Notes under the pieces: model-generated
Told to the model about the DNA's origin: nothing
Database searches by the model: none
Seen by the model: only the letters and a program-made list of their open reading frames with translations
DNA from: JBOGCH01 sp051656645
GTDB lineage: Bacteria; Bacteroidota; Bacteroidia; Bacteroidales; Marinifilaceae
Direction of reading: 5' to 3'
Length of the DNA: 64,000 nt
Assembly: GCA_051656645.1 (NCBI GenBank)
Contig: JBOGCH010000022.1
Coordinates: forward strand, 1-64,000
In this document: piece by piece, positions 34,052 to 43,117 of the stretch
Layout: every line of letters starts with the position of its first letter
Numbering within the stretch: the stretch's first letter is position 1
Made by a program: the position numbers and the translations under genes

Positions 34052-36274
34052 TTACATAGCTACTTCATTGCCAATTGTAAGAATAAAGCTACGCAAGTAT
34101 ATTTCCTGTTGCTTATCGGATTTGTTCACAACACGTACAGCTTGTACTGGAGCATCATTAAGTTTTACGTTAACTTTATTATCTTTTTGCGTAAACTCAA
34201 CGGCATCCCATTTTGCTCCATCAGTAGACACTTCAATTCTACTCCAGTTACCTATATCTTGTTTTCCAAAGTTAAACTCAAGGTTTTTACCTTGGTAAGT
34301 TTTATCCAACTGAAGGGTGAATTGAGCTTCCGAATCCCATTTTACCACCTCTAACATTGGAGAAACAATAATTTGATTACGCTTAATGCGTAATGGTACA
34401 AATTGCATTTGCTCAACGTTACTAATAACTTTGTGAGGAGCATAAGCAACTGTCAAATCAAGATTAGCACTATTCACACTGTTATATCTGCTTGTTGAAG
34501 CTACAAACATATTATTGATAGCAGGTAATAATCTTAAGGTTCCACACTTAACTCCCGGTTGATATGGATTTTGATTATAGGATTGGTCTGCAACAAAACT
34601 ACGCTCTCTAAGCGTTTGCAAATAATTATACTTACTTAGGAAAGTAGCATTATCGCCATCTTTTTGTGCTTTTAATAGCTCTAACGCACATTTACCTGTT
34701 TTGCCTAATAATTCAAACTGAATTAACCAAGGCATCATTTCTTGTATTAACGCCGGATTCTCTTTATTTACCATCAGTCGAGATGCTGACTCAGTAATCA
34801 TTTCAAACTCATTCATTAAACGGTCATAATCTGCCTGATTATATGTACCAGAAGCAACGCTTTGGTTGAAACGATCAATTAACTCTGTAAGTTCCTTAGA
34901 CTCATCACGACGGAAACGGTGTCCGTTTTCTCCTAGATCTGAATTGTGTTCTGCAAAACACTTTAATGCATCCGCATCTTTAGGTAATACATGCGCAATA
35001 GCACGTTCCCATGACGAACGGCTCTCAAACTTGGCCATATTCCACGCATAATCCGCAACACTATAAAGCGCTATTTTCGATGCCTCCGCGTGTTCCATCG
35101 GGTTTGAAACAAAACCTGATAAATCGTTTTGTAGATTTAAGTCATTTCCATAAACCTCACCCATTAGCAGGTGATCACGTACATAATCAGATACAGGGAA
35201 ATTCCACCAAATATACGCCGGACGTTTAATGCGCTCATTAATCCAAGCTGTACCTTGCTTATCAATAGTAGCAATAACACGATCACCTGTCCACATAATC
35301 TCAACCGATGGGTTTAACTTATCTCCAAGTGTTGTTAAATAACCTCCGTTTGGATTAGACCAACTTTTGTTATACTCTGTAGGACACATTACCAATGGTG
35401 TCACATCCTTTTTTACTTTAACAAAATTGTCATCTATATAGTTCAATAACTCTGCCTGACGATCAGGATTTGTTCCTTCGCCCGAAATATCATCAAAGAA
35501 TACGGCAAAAGAGCGTAAACCTAATTGATACATTGCTTCAAATTTAGCAAGCAAATTATCTCTATCCTCTTGATTCCATTTAATATCTTTTCCCGGGTGG
35601 ATAGCCCATACAAAGTCCACATAATTATCGTGCGCAATGTTTACAAGCTCCTGCAATTGTTTTGCTTCATTGGCAGGATAAGGTTTACGCCAATTTGGCG
35701 AACTATGATAGGGATCATCCTTTGGACCATAAATATAAGTATTCATCTTATGTAAGCCGTAATACTTTAACTGGCTTATTCGCGCTTCATGACTCCATGG
35801 AGTTCCATAGAAACCTTCCACTACACCACGAAAACGAATATCCGGATAATCCGTAATTTCTACTTTAGGAAGAGAATTCCCTTCTACTAATTGAGCCAAT
35901 GTCTGCATACCGTAGAATAAACCGCGCTCATCCGCTCCCGCAACAACAACACTTTTATCGGTTACCTTAATATAATACCCCTCTGCCTTTTTAGGAATAA
36001 ATTTTGAATATGCACGCACACCGGCATCACCTTTTTTACCAGCATAAACGGTTAATGTACTTTTAGCTTGTGCCTCCCCTATCGCTTCCGCTAAAGCTTT
36101 TAGTATTGGAGCTGGTAAATTTCCGCTCTTTAACTGATAACCGTTAGCTAAACTTACATTCCCTGACTGAATGCTTATTTGCTGAACATTAGGCTGCAGT
36201 ACAATTTCCTGCGCCATAGTTACATGAGCCATTATCAATAAAAATGGCAATAAAAATAGTTGTTTCGTACTCAT
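34052..36274 (-). CDS. GH84 beta-N-acetylglucosaminidase (O-GlcNAcase family)
   Basis: This 740-residue secreted enzyme has a signal peptide (to about residue 21, HVTMAQ). It has an N-terminal hexosaminidase-like domain (30-145), then the GH84 barrel beginning RFRGVVEGFYGTPWS (148-161). The catalytic pair is D261/D262 in FFDDISGEG, with substrate-assisted chemistry using the acetamido group. IYGPKDDPYH and FVWAIHPG are also conserved. It strongly resembles the Bacteroides thetaiotaomicron enzyme. A helical domain and a C-terminal beta domain follow. It probably degrades mucin-type or other GlcNAc glycans. Confidence 0.96.
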   Translation of the reverse strand: MSTKQLFLLPFLLIMAHVTMAQEIVLQPNVQQISIQSGNVSLANGYQLKSGNLPAPILKALAEAIGEAQAKSTLTVYAGKKGDAGVRAYSKFIPKKAEGYYIKVTDKSVVVAGADERGLFYGMQTLAQLVEGNSLPKVEITDYPDIRFRGVVEGFYGTPWSHEARISQLKYYGLHKMNTYIYGPKDDPYHSSPNWRKPYPANEAKQLQELVNIAHDNYVDFVWAIHPGKDIKWNQEDRDNLLAKFEAMYQLGLRSFAVFFDDISGEGTNPDRQAELLNYIDDNFVKVKKDVTPLVMCPTEYNKSWSNPNGGYLTTLGDKLNPSVEIMWTGDRVIATIDKQGTAWINERIKRPAYIWWNFPVSDYVRDHLLMGEVYGNDLNLQNDLSGFVSNPMEHAEASKIALYSVADYAWNMAKFESRSSWERAIAHVLPKDADALKCFAEHNSDLGENGHRFRRDESKELTELIDRFNQSVASGTYNQADYDRLMNEFEMITESASRLMVNKENPALIQEMMPWLIQFELLGKTGKCALELLKAQKDGDNATFLSKYNYLQTLRERSFVADQSYNQNPYQPGVKCGTLRLLPAINNMFVASTSRYNSVNSANLDLTVAYAPHKVISNVEQMQFVPLRIKRNQIIVSPMLEVVKWDSEAQFTLQLDKTYQGKNLEFNFGKQDIGNWSRIEVSTDGAKWDAVEFTQKDNKVNVKLNDAPVQAVRVVNKSDKQQEIYLRSFILTIGNEVAM

Positions 36275-36524
36275 TGTAGATGTTTTACATATTATTGTTT
36301 ACTCTTTTCCACTTTCACAAATTTTTGCCTTACAAGATATTTATTTTATTTAAAATATAAAAACATATTTGTAAAAAGTAACAATTTCATCTTTAGTTCC
36401 TCTGCTGAGGCAAAAGAGAAACAGAAAAAAAACTTTTTCATCTAGAAAAGTGTACAGAAAATTTTTTCTTTACAATTAACATCCTATTTTTGTTGTCATT
36501 ATTAATCTATAAACAAAAAAAGAA
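36275..36524. other. Intergenic region between GH84 and ferredoxin genes
   Basis: About 250 bases between divergent genes. A TATTTTTG box at 36485-36492 is an exact -7 match for the ferredoxin gene, with a T-rich stretch but no exact TTTG at the -33 position. No gene is seen. Confidence 0.55.
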
Positions 36525-36695
36525 ATGGCTTACGTAATATCTGACGATTGTATTTCTTGTGGTTCTTGCGAATCAGAATGCCCTGTAGGAGCAATTTCAA
36601 TGGGTGCTGAGCACTATGAAATTGATGCTGAATCATGTACTGACTGTGGAAGTTGTGCTAGCGTTTGTCCGGTTGAGGCAATCTCTCAAAAATAA
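36525..36695 (+). CDS. 2[4Fe-4S] ferredoxin
   Basis: This 56-residue clostridial-type ferredoxin has two clusters: CISCGSCESECPV (residues 9-21) and CTDCGSCASVCPV (38-50). Each CxxCxxCxxxCP donates three cysteines to one cluster and the last to the other. It is a low-potential electron carrier for pyruvate- and indolepyruvate-type oxidoreductases; iorA upstream in this window lacks its own ferredoxin domain. It stands alone with its own promoter and terminator. Codon usage is like that of a highly expressed gene. Confidence 0.97.
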   Translation: MAYVISDDCISCGSCESECPVGAISMGAEHYEIDAESCTDCGSCASVCPVEAISQK

Positions 36696-36720
36696 TAGAG
36701 ATACAAGACTAGAAAAGTTT

Positions 36721-36753
36721 TAAAGGAGGAAAACCCAAGGTTTTCCTCCTTTA
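36721..36753 (+). terminator. Terminator after ferredoxin
   Basis: A 15-bp perfect stem, TAAAGGAGGAAAACC with GGTTTTCCTCCTTTA, has a 3-nt loop (CAA). Confidence 0.93.
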
Positions 36754-36785
36754 TTTATATCTACTAAATTAAAGAGTATAACATA

Positions 36786-36826
36786 TACCATAAAAAAACG
36801 GACATCCAAAGGACATCCGTTTTGTG
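36786..36826 (-). terminator. Terminator after cytochrome c peroxidase
   Basis: ACGGA/TCCGT with TCC/GGA nested on the inside, loop AAA; on the minus strand a seven-T run follows. It stops the leftward transcript about 45 bases after the peroxidase stop. Confidence 0.8.
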
Positions 36827-36868
36827 CAGAAATAATACTTACAGTCTAATAAATCAATCATTGAATGA

Positions 36869-38236
36869 TTATTGCATATACTTATTCTCGCCTGTTAGCG
36901 TATTTAGGAATGCAACAATCTTTTCAATATCTTGCTTAGATGCCGATTTCCCGGTTTGGTACTTCAACATAAGCTCAGTTGCTTGCTCAAGCGTTTCAGC
37001 ACTTCCATCATGCATATATGGAGCTGTTAACGCAATATTACGCAACGTTGGTGTTTTGAAACGATGCATATCGTTTGTATCTTTAGTTACATTAAAATAA
37101 CCATAATCCTTATTGTCATGCAACACTGTTCCACGGTCAGCAAAATAGTCGGCAACAATACCTAAGCGCTCAAAGCTCTGGCCACCCATATTTTGCCCCA
37201 CATGGCATGTGGCACATTGATTAGCTTTAAACAACTCATAACCTTCAATTTCGTGCGCATTAATAGCTGTCATATCGCCTTTCAAATAACGGTCAAAGGG
37301 ACTATTAGGCGTAATAAGTGTTTTCTCAAACTCTGCTATAGCGTCCGTTATTGTTTCTTCACTCCATCCCTGTGGATATACCGATGCAAATTGCGCGCTC
37401 AACACATTATCTGCACTTAACTTAGATACAATCTCTTCCCAGTTTGATCCCATTTCAAGCATATCCAACGGAGGTCCTCCCGCTTGCATTGCCAAATCGG
37501 CTGCACGTCCATCCCAAAACTGCCCTACACTGTTTAATGCGGCATTATACACTGTTGGTGCATTTATTCCACCAATTTGTCCATAGATACCTTTAGAGGT
37601 TTTTAATCCGTCAACACCACCTTTATCAAGCAGGTGACACGTTGCGCAAGAAACTGTATTATCCTTAGACAAACGTGTATCATGATATAATTTAAAACCC
37701 AATTCAGCTTTTGCCTCATTCACCGGTAAGCCGTCAACTATAGGTTGTATTGGCTCCATGGCAAAATGCGCAGCAGCAAGGTTTGTTGCATAATGCTCAC
37801 GTCTGTGCTCAATTATCCATTGTGTCAGAACAGCTCTCTCATCCTTATTGAAGGAGGTACCCCAATGGACTGCTTTATATTTTGCCGGAGGCATTGAACC
37901 GTTACTTAAACTTTGCTCTATTTTAGCAATATCTACCTCAGATATCTTTTCTCCGCGTTCCAGCTGGTCACACAGCTTCTGAATATCCATGTATTTAACA
38001 GCTTGATCAATATCGGTTTCAACGGTTTTTCCAATAACCGGAAACGAGGCATAAAATGGACGCTCAGCACTTGATGAGTGACAAGCAGTGCAATTATTAT
38101 TTAATAACACCGCGCGTACTTGTTGCGCCATCTCTACTTGAGGAATTTGCTTACGAAGTGAGAATCTGTAGAATGCAAAACCGCCCACACCAACTATCAC
38201 AGCTAAAGCACACAGTTGCAAAGATTTTTTGTTCAT
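36869..38236 (-). CDS. Three-haem cytochrome c peroxidase (MauG/CcpA type with N-terminal haem domain)
   Basis: ATG 38236 gives 455 residues with an N-terminal anchor (SLQLCALAVIVGVGGFAFYRF). Three haem-binding motifs are present: CTACH (49-53) in an N-terminal Haem_bd-type domain, CATCH (197-201) and CATCH (341-345) in the di-haem CCP/MauG region. The family reduces periplasmic hydrogen peroxide using electrons from a c-type cytochrome. The N-terminal domain probably acts as an internal electron donor, as in other Bacteroidota fusions; that is inference. Standing alone with its own terminator. Confidence 0.92.
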   Translation of the reverse strand: MNKKSLQLCALAVIVGVGGFAFYRFSLRKQIPQVEMAQQVRAVLLNNNCTACHSSSAERPFYASFPVIGKTVETDIDQAVKYMDIQKLCDQLERGEKISEVDIAKIEQSLSNGSMPPAKYKAVHWGTSFNKDERAVLTQWIIEHRREHYATNLAAAHFAMEPIQPIVDGLPVNEAKAELGFKLYHDTRLSKDNTVSCATCHLLDKGGVDGLKTSKGIYGQIGGINAPTVYNAALNSVGQFWDGRAADLAMQAGGPPLDMLEMGSNWEEIVSKLSADNVLSAQFASVYPQGWSEETITDAIAEFEKTLITPNSPFDRYLKGDMTAINAHEIEGYELFKANQCATCHVGQNMGGQSFERLGIVADYFADRGTVLHDNKDYGYFNVTKDTNDMHRFKTPTLRNIALTAPYMHDGSAETLEQATELMLKYQTGKSASKQDIEKIVAFLNTLTGENKYMQ

Positions 38237-38403
38237 AGGTAGATAAATTAAAAGATTAACATAAACTCTGTACTGCAAAGAAAAAGAATTAAATGCTTCA
38301 TGTTATATGTTAATATAAGCAAATAAAATACTATTTATTTATTACCATATAGACATTATCTATCTATTACTACACAACATCCAATATTCCTATATCAGGT
38401 ATC

Positions 38404-38462
38404 AAAAAAAAGAAAACCCTGTCCTCTACATTTTACCTATTGTAAATTGTAAAAGACAGGGT
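38404..38462 (-). terminator. Terminator after yqaA-like gene
   Basis: ACCCTGTC (38416-38423) pairs with GACAGGGT (38455-38462); an inner ATTTTAC/GTAAAAT-like pairing also forms. A T-rich run (complement of AAAAAAAAGAAAA) follows on the minus strand. Confidence 0.8.
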
Positions 38463-38487
38463 GAAATATAATATTTCTATCTTAGCC

Positions 38488-38952
38488 CTAATTAAATAAT
38501 GCTGTGAACTTATCTGCATATAGAATGTACAGAAGCGTCCATACCGCAAAGCGGAAAAAACGTCCCAATAGCATATATAGTGCAGACAAACGTGGCGAAA
38601 CCCTATAAAAACCAAGTGCTATGGCAAACAAATCCCCCACTAGTGGTAGCCAAGTCATAAAAGCTAACAGCGAACCATATTTATCAATATGCTTTTTCTG
38701 TTTTTCGAGTTGTTCCTGCTTCACGCGGAACCACTTTTCAATCCACTTCCATTTACCTAACCACCCAATCCAATAGGATGTAAGTCCGCCAAGCCAGTTG
38801 CCGGCAGTAGCTACCAACAAGCACACCCAGATGTTACCACCAAGTGCTAATATAGCAACCAAAAGCACATCGGCGCTAAAGGGAACTACAGTCGAAGCTA
38901 AAAACGAACCGATAAATAAGCCAAAATAGCCCAATTGGGTTAGCCATTCCAT
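38488..38952 (-). CDS. YqaA-type DedA-like membrane protein
   Basis: This 154-residue protein has about four hydrophobic segments: GYFGLFIGSFLASTVVPFSADVLLVAILALG, IWVCLLVATAGNWLGGLTSYWIG, SLLAFMTWLPLVGDLFAIALG and the C-terminal LGRFFRFAVWTLLYIL. The 'G.....G.W.GG..SYWIG' pattern identifies the VTT/DedA-related YqaA family, small members of the group implicated in membrane lipid homeostasis. It follows glmM by 10 bases in the same direction, so it shares its transcript. Confidence 0.85.
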   Translation of the reverse strand: MEWLTQLGYFGLFIGSFLASTVVPFSADVLLVAILALGGNIWVCLLVATAGNWLGGLTSYWIGWLGKWKWIEKWFRVKQEQLEKQKKHIDKYGSLLAFMTWLPLVGDLFAIALGFYRVSPRLSALYMLLGRFFRFAVWTLLYILYADKFTALFN

Positions 38953-38962
38953 AAATTATTCT

Positions 38963-40345
38963 TTAAAATAATGTTTTGGCAGTTTCAATTACCTCATTCG
39001 CAAGTGCGTCTGCAGCTGCTTCATCTTTACTCTCAGAGTAAATACGAATAATTGGCTCTGTATTTGATTTACGTAAATGTACCCATCCGTTAGCAAAATC
39101 AATTTTCACACCATCAATATCGCTTACTTCTTCATTCGCATACTTCTCCTTTAATCCGGCCAACACGCGGTCAACATTGATCTCAGGCGATAAATCTATA
39201 CGGTTTTTAGAAATAAAGTATGGAGGATAAGTTGTTTTTAACTCACTCATTGGCATTCCTTTTTCAGCAAAATGCGTTAAGAATAAGCCTACACCTACAA
39301 GTGCATCACGTCCGTAATGACTTTCAGGGTAAATAACTCCACCGTTTCCTTCACCGCCAATAACTGCATTTGTTTCCTTCATTTTAGCAACTACATTCAC
39401 TTCACCTACAGCACCCGCAGCATAGCCTTGACCATGAGCTTTAGTTACATCACGAAGCGCACGAGAAGATGAAAGATTAGAAACCGTATTTCCCGGTGTT
39501 TTAGAAAGAATATAATCGGCAATTGCTACTAACGTATACTCCTCACCAAACATTTCTCCATTTTCATTTACCAAAGCTAAACGGTCAACGTCCGGATCGA
39601 CTACAATACCCATGTGAGCACCTGTATTTTTCACAGTCTCAGAAATTTCCGTTAAGTGAGCAGGAAGTGGTTCCGGATTGTGCGCAAAATGTCCGTCAGG
39701 TTTACAATTTAGCTCAATAATATCTTTAACTCCCAATGCTCTCAAAAGTTCAGGAATAGCAATTCCTCCAATTGAGTTAACAGCATCTACTACAACCTTT
39801 AAGTTAGCAGCTTCAATTTTTGCTTTGTCTACAAGTTTTAAATCTAAAACGTGATCTATGTGGTATTGCGTATAGTCTTTATTTTCAATATGACCCAAGT
39901 CATCAACATCAGCATAAACAAAATCTTCTTTCTCTGCCAAGTCTAGAATACAAGCACCATCAGCAGCAGAAAGGAATTCACCTTTTGCATTTAATAATTT
40001 TAAAGCATTCCATTGTTTCGGATTATGGCTCGCTGTCAAGATAATACCACCATCTGCACCTTCTGCAGTTACAGCAATCTCCGTTGTAGGCGTTGTTGCC
40101 ATTCCAATGTTTATTACATCATGTCCTAAACCTGTCAACGTAGCAGCAACTAAATTAGCATACATCTCACCTGAGATACGTGCATCTCTACCTAAAACAA
40201 TACGAGCTTTTTCTTTTTGAGCTCCTGTTTTTAACCATGTCGCGTATGCCGATACAAACTTAACAATATCCAACGGCGTTAAATTATCTCCGGGACGTCC
40301 ACCTACTGTACCACGAATCCCTGATATTGATTTTATAAGTGTCAT
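38963..40345 (-). CDS. glmM: Phosphoglucosamine mutase
   Basis: This 460-residue phosphohexomutase has the phosphoserine loop TASHNPKQWNALK (S106), the metal loop DPDVDRLA (D..D..D), the sugar loop GEGNGGVIYP and the phosphate loop RKSNTEPIIRIY. It converts glucosamine-6-phosphate to glucosamine-1-phosphate on the way to UDP-GlcNAc. A closely related phosphomannomutase cannot be excluded, but Bacteroidota proteins of this exact pattern are usually glmM. The complete four-domain order is present. Confidence 0.88.
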   Translation of the reverse strand: MTLIKSISGIRGTVGGRPGDNLTPLDIVKFVSAYATWLKTGAQKEKARIVLGRDARISGEMYANLVAATLTGLGHDVINIGMATTPTTEIAVTAEGADGGIILTASHNPKQWNALKLLNAKGEFLSAADGACILDLAEKEDFVYADVDDLGHIENKDYTQYHIDHVLDLKLVDKAKIEAANLKVVVDAVNSIGGIAIPELLRALGVKDIIELNCKPDGHFAHNPEPLPAHLTEISETVKNTGAHMGIVVDPDVDRLALVNENGEMFGEEYTLVAIADYILSKTPGNTVSNLSSSRALRDVTKAHGQGYAAGAVGEVNVVAKMKETNAVIGGEGNGGVIYPESHYGRDALVGVGLFLTHFAEKGMPMSELKTTYPPYFISKNRIDLSPEINVDRVLAGLKEKYANEEVSDIDGVKIDFANGWVHLRKSNTEPIIRIYSESKDEAAADALANEVIETAKTLF

Positions 40346-40529
40346 AAACTTTGTTTAATAAATTATTTTTTCAACAATACAAAATTAATATTTTCACAAT
40401 TATAACAATACAAAACATTAATTTTTTATATACATATTCTTACATTTAACGTTAACGTACCTATGTAACGGTAGGATAACCGCAGCATTTATAATATAAT
40501 ATACATTTCATCTCTCCAACACAAATAAC

Positions 40530-40558
40530 AAAGCCTGCCCCATAATGAGACAGGCTTT
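40530..40558 (-). terminator. Terminator after gcvH
   Basis: AAAGCCTG pairs with CAGGCTTT across a 13-nt loop in which CCCAT/ATGAG add weak pairing. It ends the leftward gcvH transcript about 25 bases after the stop. The remaining gap to glmM has no gene. Confidence 0.7.
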
Positions 40559-40580
40559 ATTATTTCTATGCTTTATTTAA

Positions 40581-40955
40581 TTAAATCAATGCAGCATAAC
40601 CTTTAGCATCCAATAAATTATCTAATTCCGAAGGATTAGACATTTTAATACGAATAATCCATCCTTCACCGTAAGGATCGTTATTAACCGCTTCTGGAGT
40701 TTCCTCTAATGAGTCGTTAAACTCAACAACTTCTCCGGCAACAGGCAAATATAAATCCGATACAGTTTTTACAGCCTCTATTGTCCCAAACACATCCTCA
40801 GCCTCAAGTTCATCGCCTACTGTTTCACATTCAACAAAAACGATATCTCCTAATTGACTTTGAGCATAGTCTGTAATACCTATTACTGCCTCATCACCTT
40901 CCACACGGATCCATTCGTGCTCTTTGGTATACTTTAAATTTTCAGGTAAATTCAT
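40581..40955 (-). CDS. gcvH: Glycine cleavage system H protein
   Basis: This 124-residue lipoyl carrier has the expected length. The lipoylated lysine is K63 in GTIEAVKTVSDLYLPV. The N-terminal YTKEHEWIRVEGDEAVIGITDYAQ and C-terminal NDPYGEGWIIRIKMSNP match the family. It shuttles the aminomethyl group between the P, T and L proteins, none of which are in this window. It stands alone with its own terminator, which is common in Bacteroidales. Confidence 0.97.
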   Translation of the reverse strand: MNLPENLKYTKEHEWIRVEGDEAVIGITDYAQSQLGDIVFVECETVGDELEAEDVFGTIEAVKTVSDLYLPVAGEVVEFNDSLEETPEAVNNDPYGEGWIIRIKMSNPSELDNLLDAKGYAALI

Positions 40956-41069
40956 TACAAAAAAATGTTTATTAGTTTTTAGTTTTATATACCGTCAAAT
41001 TAATTAATAATAATATACATTTGCAACAAAACAATCATATTTATTTTGTCATAAAACGCTAAATGTCCA

Positions 41070-42521
41070 TTAAAACTTCACATCGGCCTTTTTACGGTCT
41101 ACGTCGAAGCCAATACTACGGAACCATGGGAATAGGTCTCTATTCATTGCAATACTCATCACGGCTACCGTATTATTATCGTCATATTTTGCTACAGCCT
41201 CTTTTGTTGCATGTTGACGTTTAGCTTTAAAATATTCCGCCATAAATTGAGGATTCTCAGCACGCAACTGTTCAAAAATCCAAAAAGCTTTTCCCCAATG
41301 CACATCATTAACACGGTTTGCTTCAAGCGGAGCAATACCTTTTTTACTGCTATTACCGCGCATATCATAAAGATCAAATTTTGGATCGACAGCTTTTGCT
41401 CGGTTAATACAATCCTGAATACGACGTTTTCCCTCTTCCTCATGTCCCATTTGGCACATTACAAGGTTACCTACATAAGTTGCAATAGGCTCATTCCATA
41501 TCTCTGCATGAGGTAAAACCCAAGAGTGCACTGCCTCATGTGTTACAAACTCAATCATTGAATCCTCTTTTTCTGGGAATCCGCCCCACCACACAGCTAA
41601 AGCAATAACCTCACCTGATGAGTATCCACCACCATCTGTTGGGATAAGTACAATTTTAGAACCCATTCCGTCAGACAAAGGTACACCCATTGTTTTTTCA
41701 ATTACAGGCATACAACGCTTTGAAATATCAAACATGGCTTCACCACAAGGTGCCAAATAATCATTGAACGACACGTTTAACCCATCGCGCGTAATGTTAT
41801 TTTCAACCTTCTCAATATACTCGGTTTTAAACTCTTTATTAGGATCCACTTGCTTTCCTGCAGCCACTTTTGCCCACAATTGTGTCCACATTGCATGGTT
41901 AATCGTATCTGTAGCACTATCCGGATTATCTCCTAATAAACCTTTAGATCCAACCAATACAGTTCCTTTATTTACTTTTCTATAAGCCAACATCGGGTTT
42001 CCTGCATTATCTTCAACAACGACATTCCATTTTTTAGGCTCGTCAAGTTTTAAGTAACAACCATACCCTTTTGTAGCCACTTCGCCATTGGCAAATTCTA
42101 AACCTTTTAGCGGACGTTCAAAACCCTTTACAAACGAAGCGCCATAAGTTGAAACAAGTTTATTTTGCTCAACGGAGTTTCCACTACTCAACATCATCAC
42201 ACCACCGCCTTGTTTTAAAAACTCGTTAATAGCTGCAAAATCCTTCTCCACGTAAGGTAAACGATCCTCCCCATTGAATAAAAACAGAAGATTGGCATTA
42301 CTCAAATCGCTATTATATATACAGCTCCAACTTTTTACATATTTCTCATTCTCGTTTTTCATGTATTGGCGAGGAAATCCCCAGTCCATATGAAAATCAT
42401 AAAAGTGAGACACATTATTAACAGCATTAATATGAGATGCTGTTCCATTGTTTTGTGTATCACATCCCGTTGCCATAAAGGACAAAGATGCTAATGTAAA
42501 TGCATAACTAAGTAGTTTCAT
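41070..42521 (-). CDS. Secreted lipoprotein with HExxH zinc metallopeptidase domain
   Basis: This 483-residue protein has a lipoprotein signal with C20 in ATGCDTQ. Residues about 35-220 look like a class I glutamine-amidotransferase-like/ThuA-type sensing fold (AAINEFLKQGGGVMMLSSG, GTVLVGSKGLLGD). Residues 240-483 hold a metallopeptidase: H328-E-A-V-H332, with E344 in NEPIATY as probable third ligand. I do not recognise a named peptidase family; gluzincin-like is suggested by HExxH plus a downstream Glu. It should sit on the cell surface or in the periplasm. Confidence 0.7.
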   Translation of the reverse strand: MKLLSYAFTLASLSFMATGCDTQNNGTASHINAVNNVSHFYDFHMDWGFPRQYMKNENEKYVKSWSCIYNSDLSNANLLFLFNGEDRLPYVEKDFAAINEFLKQGGGVMMLSSGNSVEQNKLVSTYGASFVKGFERPLKGLEFANGEVATKGYGCYLKLDEPKKWNVVVEDNAGNPMLAYRKVNKGTVLVGSKGLLGDNPDSATDTINHAMWTQLWAKVAAGKQVDPNKEFKTEYIEKVENNITRDGLNVSFNDYLAPCGEAMFDISKRCMPVIEKTMGVPLSDGMGSKIVLIPTDGGGYSSGEVIALAVWWGGFPEKEDSMIEFVTHEAVHSWVLPHAEIWNEPIATYVGNLVMCQMGHEEEGKRRIQDCINRAKAVDPKFDLYDMRGNSSKKGIAPLEANRVNDVHWGKAFWIFEQLRAENPQFMAEYFKAKRQHATKEAVAKYDDNNTVAVMSIAMNRDLFPWFRSIGFDVDRKKADVKF

Positions 42522-43117
42522 AATTTATTAAAATTGGTGATTGAAAGCACAATGATAGCGTTTTTTTATATAAAGTCACAATACATAACAAAAATTTTTC
42601 TCTTTCCACGCCAAATAATCTCCTCATTACAACTCTACTCCCTTCTCACCCTCTCCGTATTTCATTCAGGTTTCATTCAGCTTTCATTCAGGTTTCATTC
42701 AGGTTTGGGGGGCGATACCTGAATGAAACCTGAATAAAACCTGAATGAAACCACAATGAAACCTGAATTAGATGTGGAAAAGATGTAGAATAAGTTAGGG
42801 ATTAAATAGAGGGGGACAACTATCTTTAGTTAAAAAGAAAAACACATGCAATGCGGATCCACATGAATAGTTTGAAATAAATAGTAACGTTTTTCATACT
42901 ACCCCTAAGCGCAAATAGTCAAATTATTAAAAACTAAGTTTAAACATCTCATTAAGTTTTACCTAAAAAATATCAAACTACTGTTTTAAATTAATTTCTT
43001 CAATCAAAATACCAAAACACATAGATAATGAGAATATTAACTTAGCATTCCACTAATTTCACGTGGCTTTTAAAGTATTTTTTCATATATTTGTATTCTA
43101 ACAAAACTTAACTACGA
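42522..43117. other. Intergenic region between divergent genes
   Basis: This 596-base gap has no gene. It contains the 11-bp-unit inverted repeat and, near its right end, TATATTTG at 43086-43093, an exact -7 match that would start the histidine kinase transcript about 20 bases before its ATG. Confidence 0.6.
42660..42768. repeat. Long inverted repeat of 11-bp tandem units (TTTCATTCAGG)
   Basis: The left arm has four units TTTCATTCAGG (one ends AGC) and the right arm has four complementary units plus a partial fifth (CCTGAATGAAA, with variants CCTGAATAAAA and CCACAATGAAA). The arms pair over 45 positions with about 41 matches, loop TTGGGGGGCGAT. The units are in helical phase (11 bp). A pyrimidine-rich tract precedes it and a purine-rich one follows. 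It lies upstream of two divergent genes, so it is not a simple terminator. Confidence 0.95.

Noticed and set aside
42660..42768. Inverted repeat as a plain Rho-independent terminator
   Set aside because: It lies between divergent gene starts, is far longer than needed and has no T run; tandem unit structure is not explained by termination.
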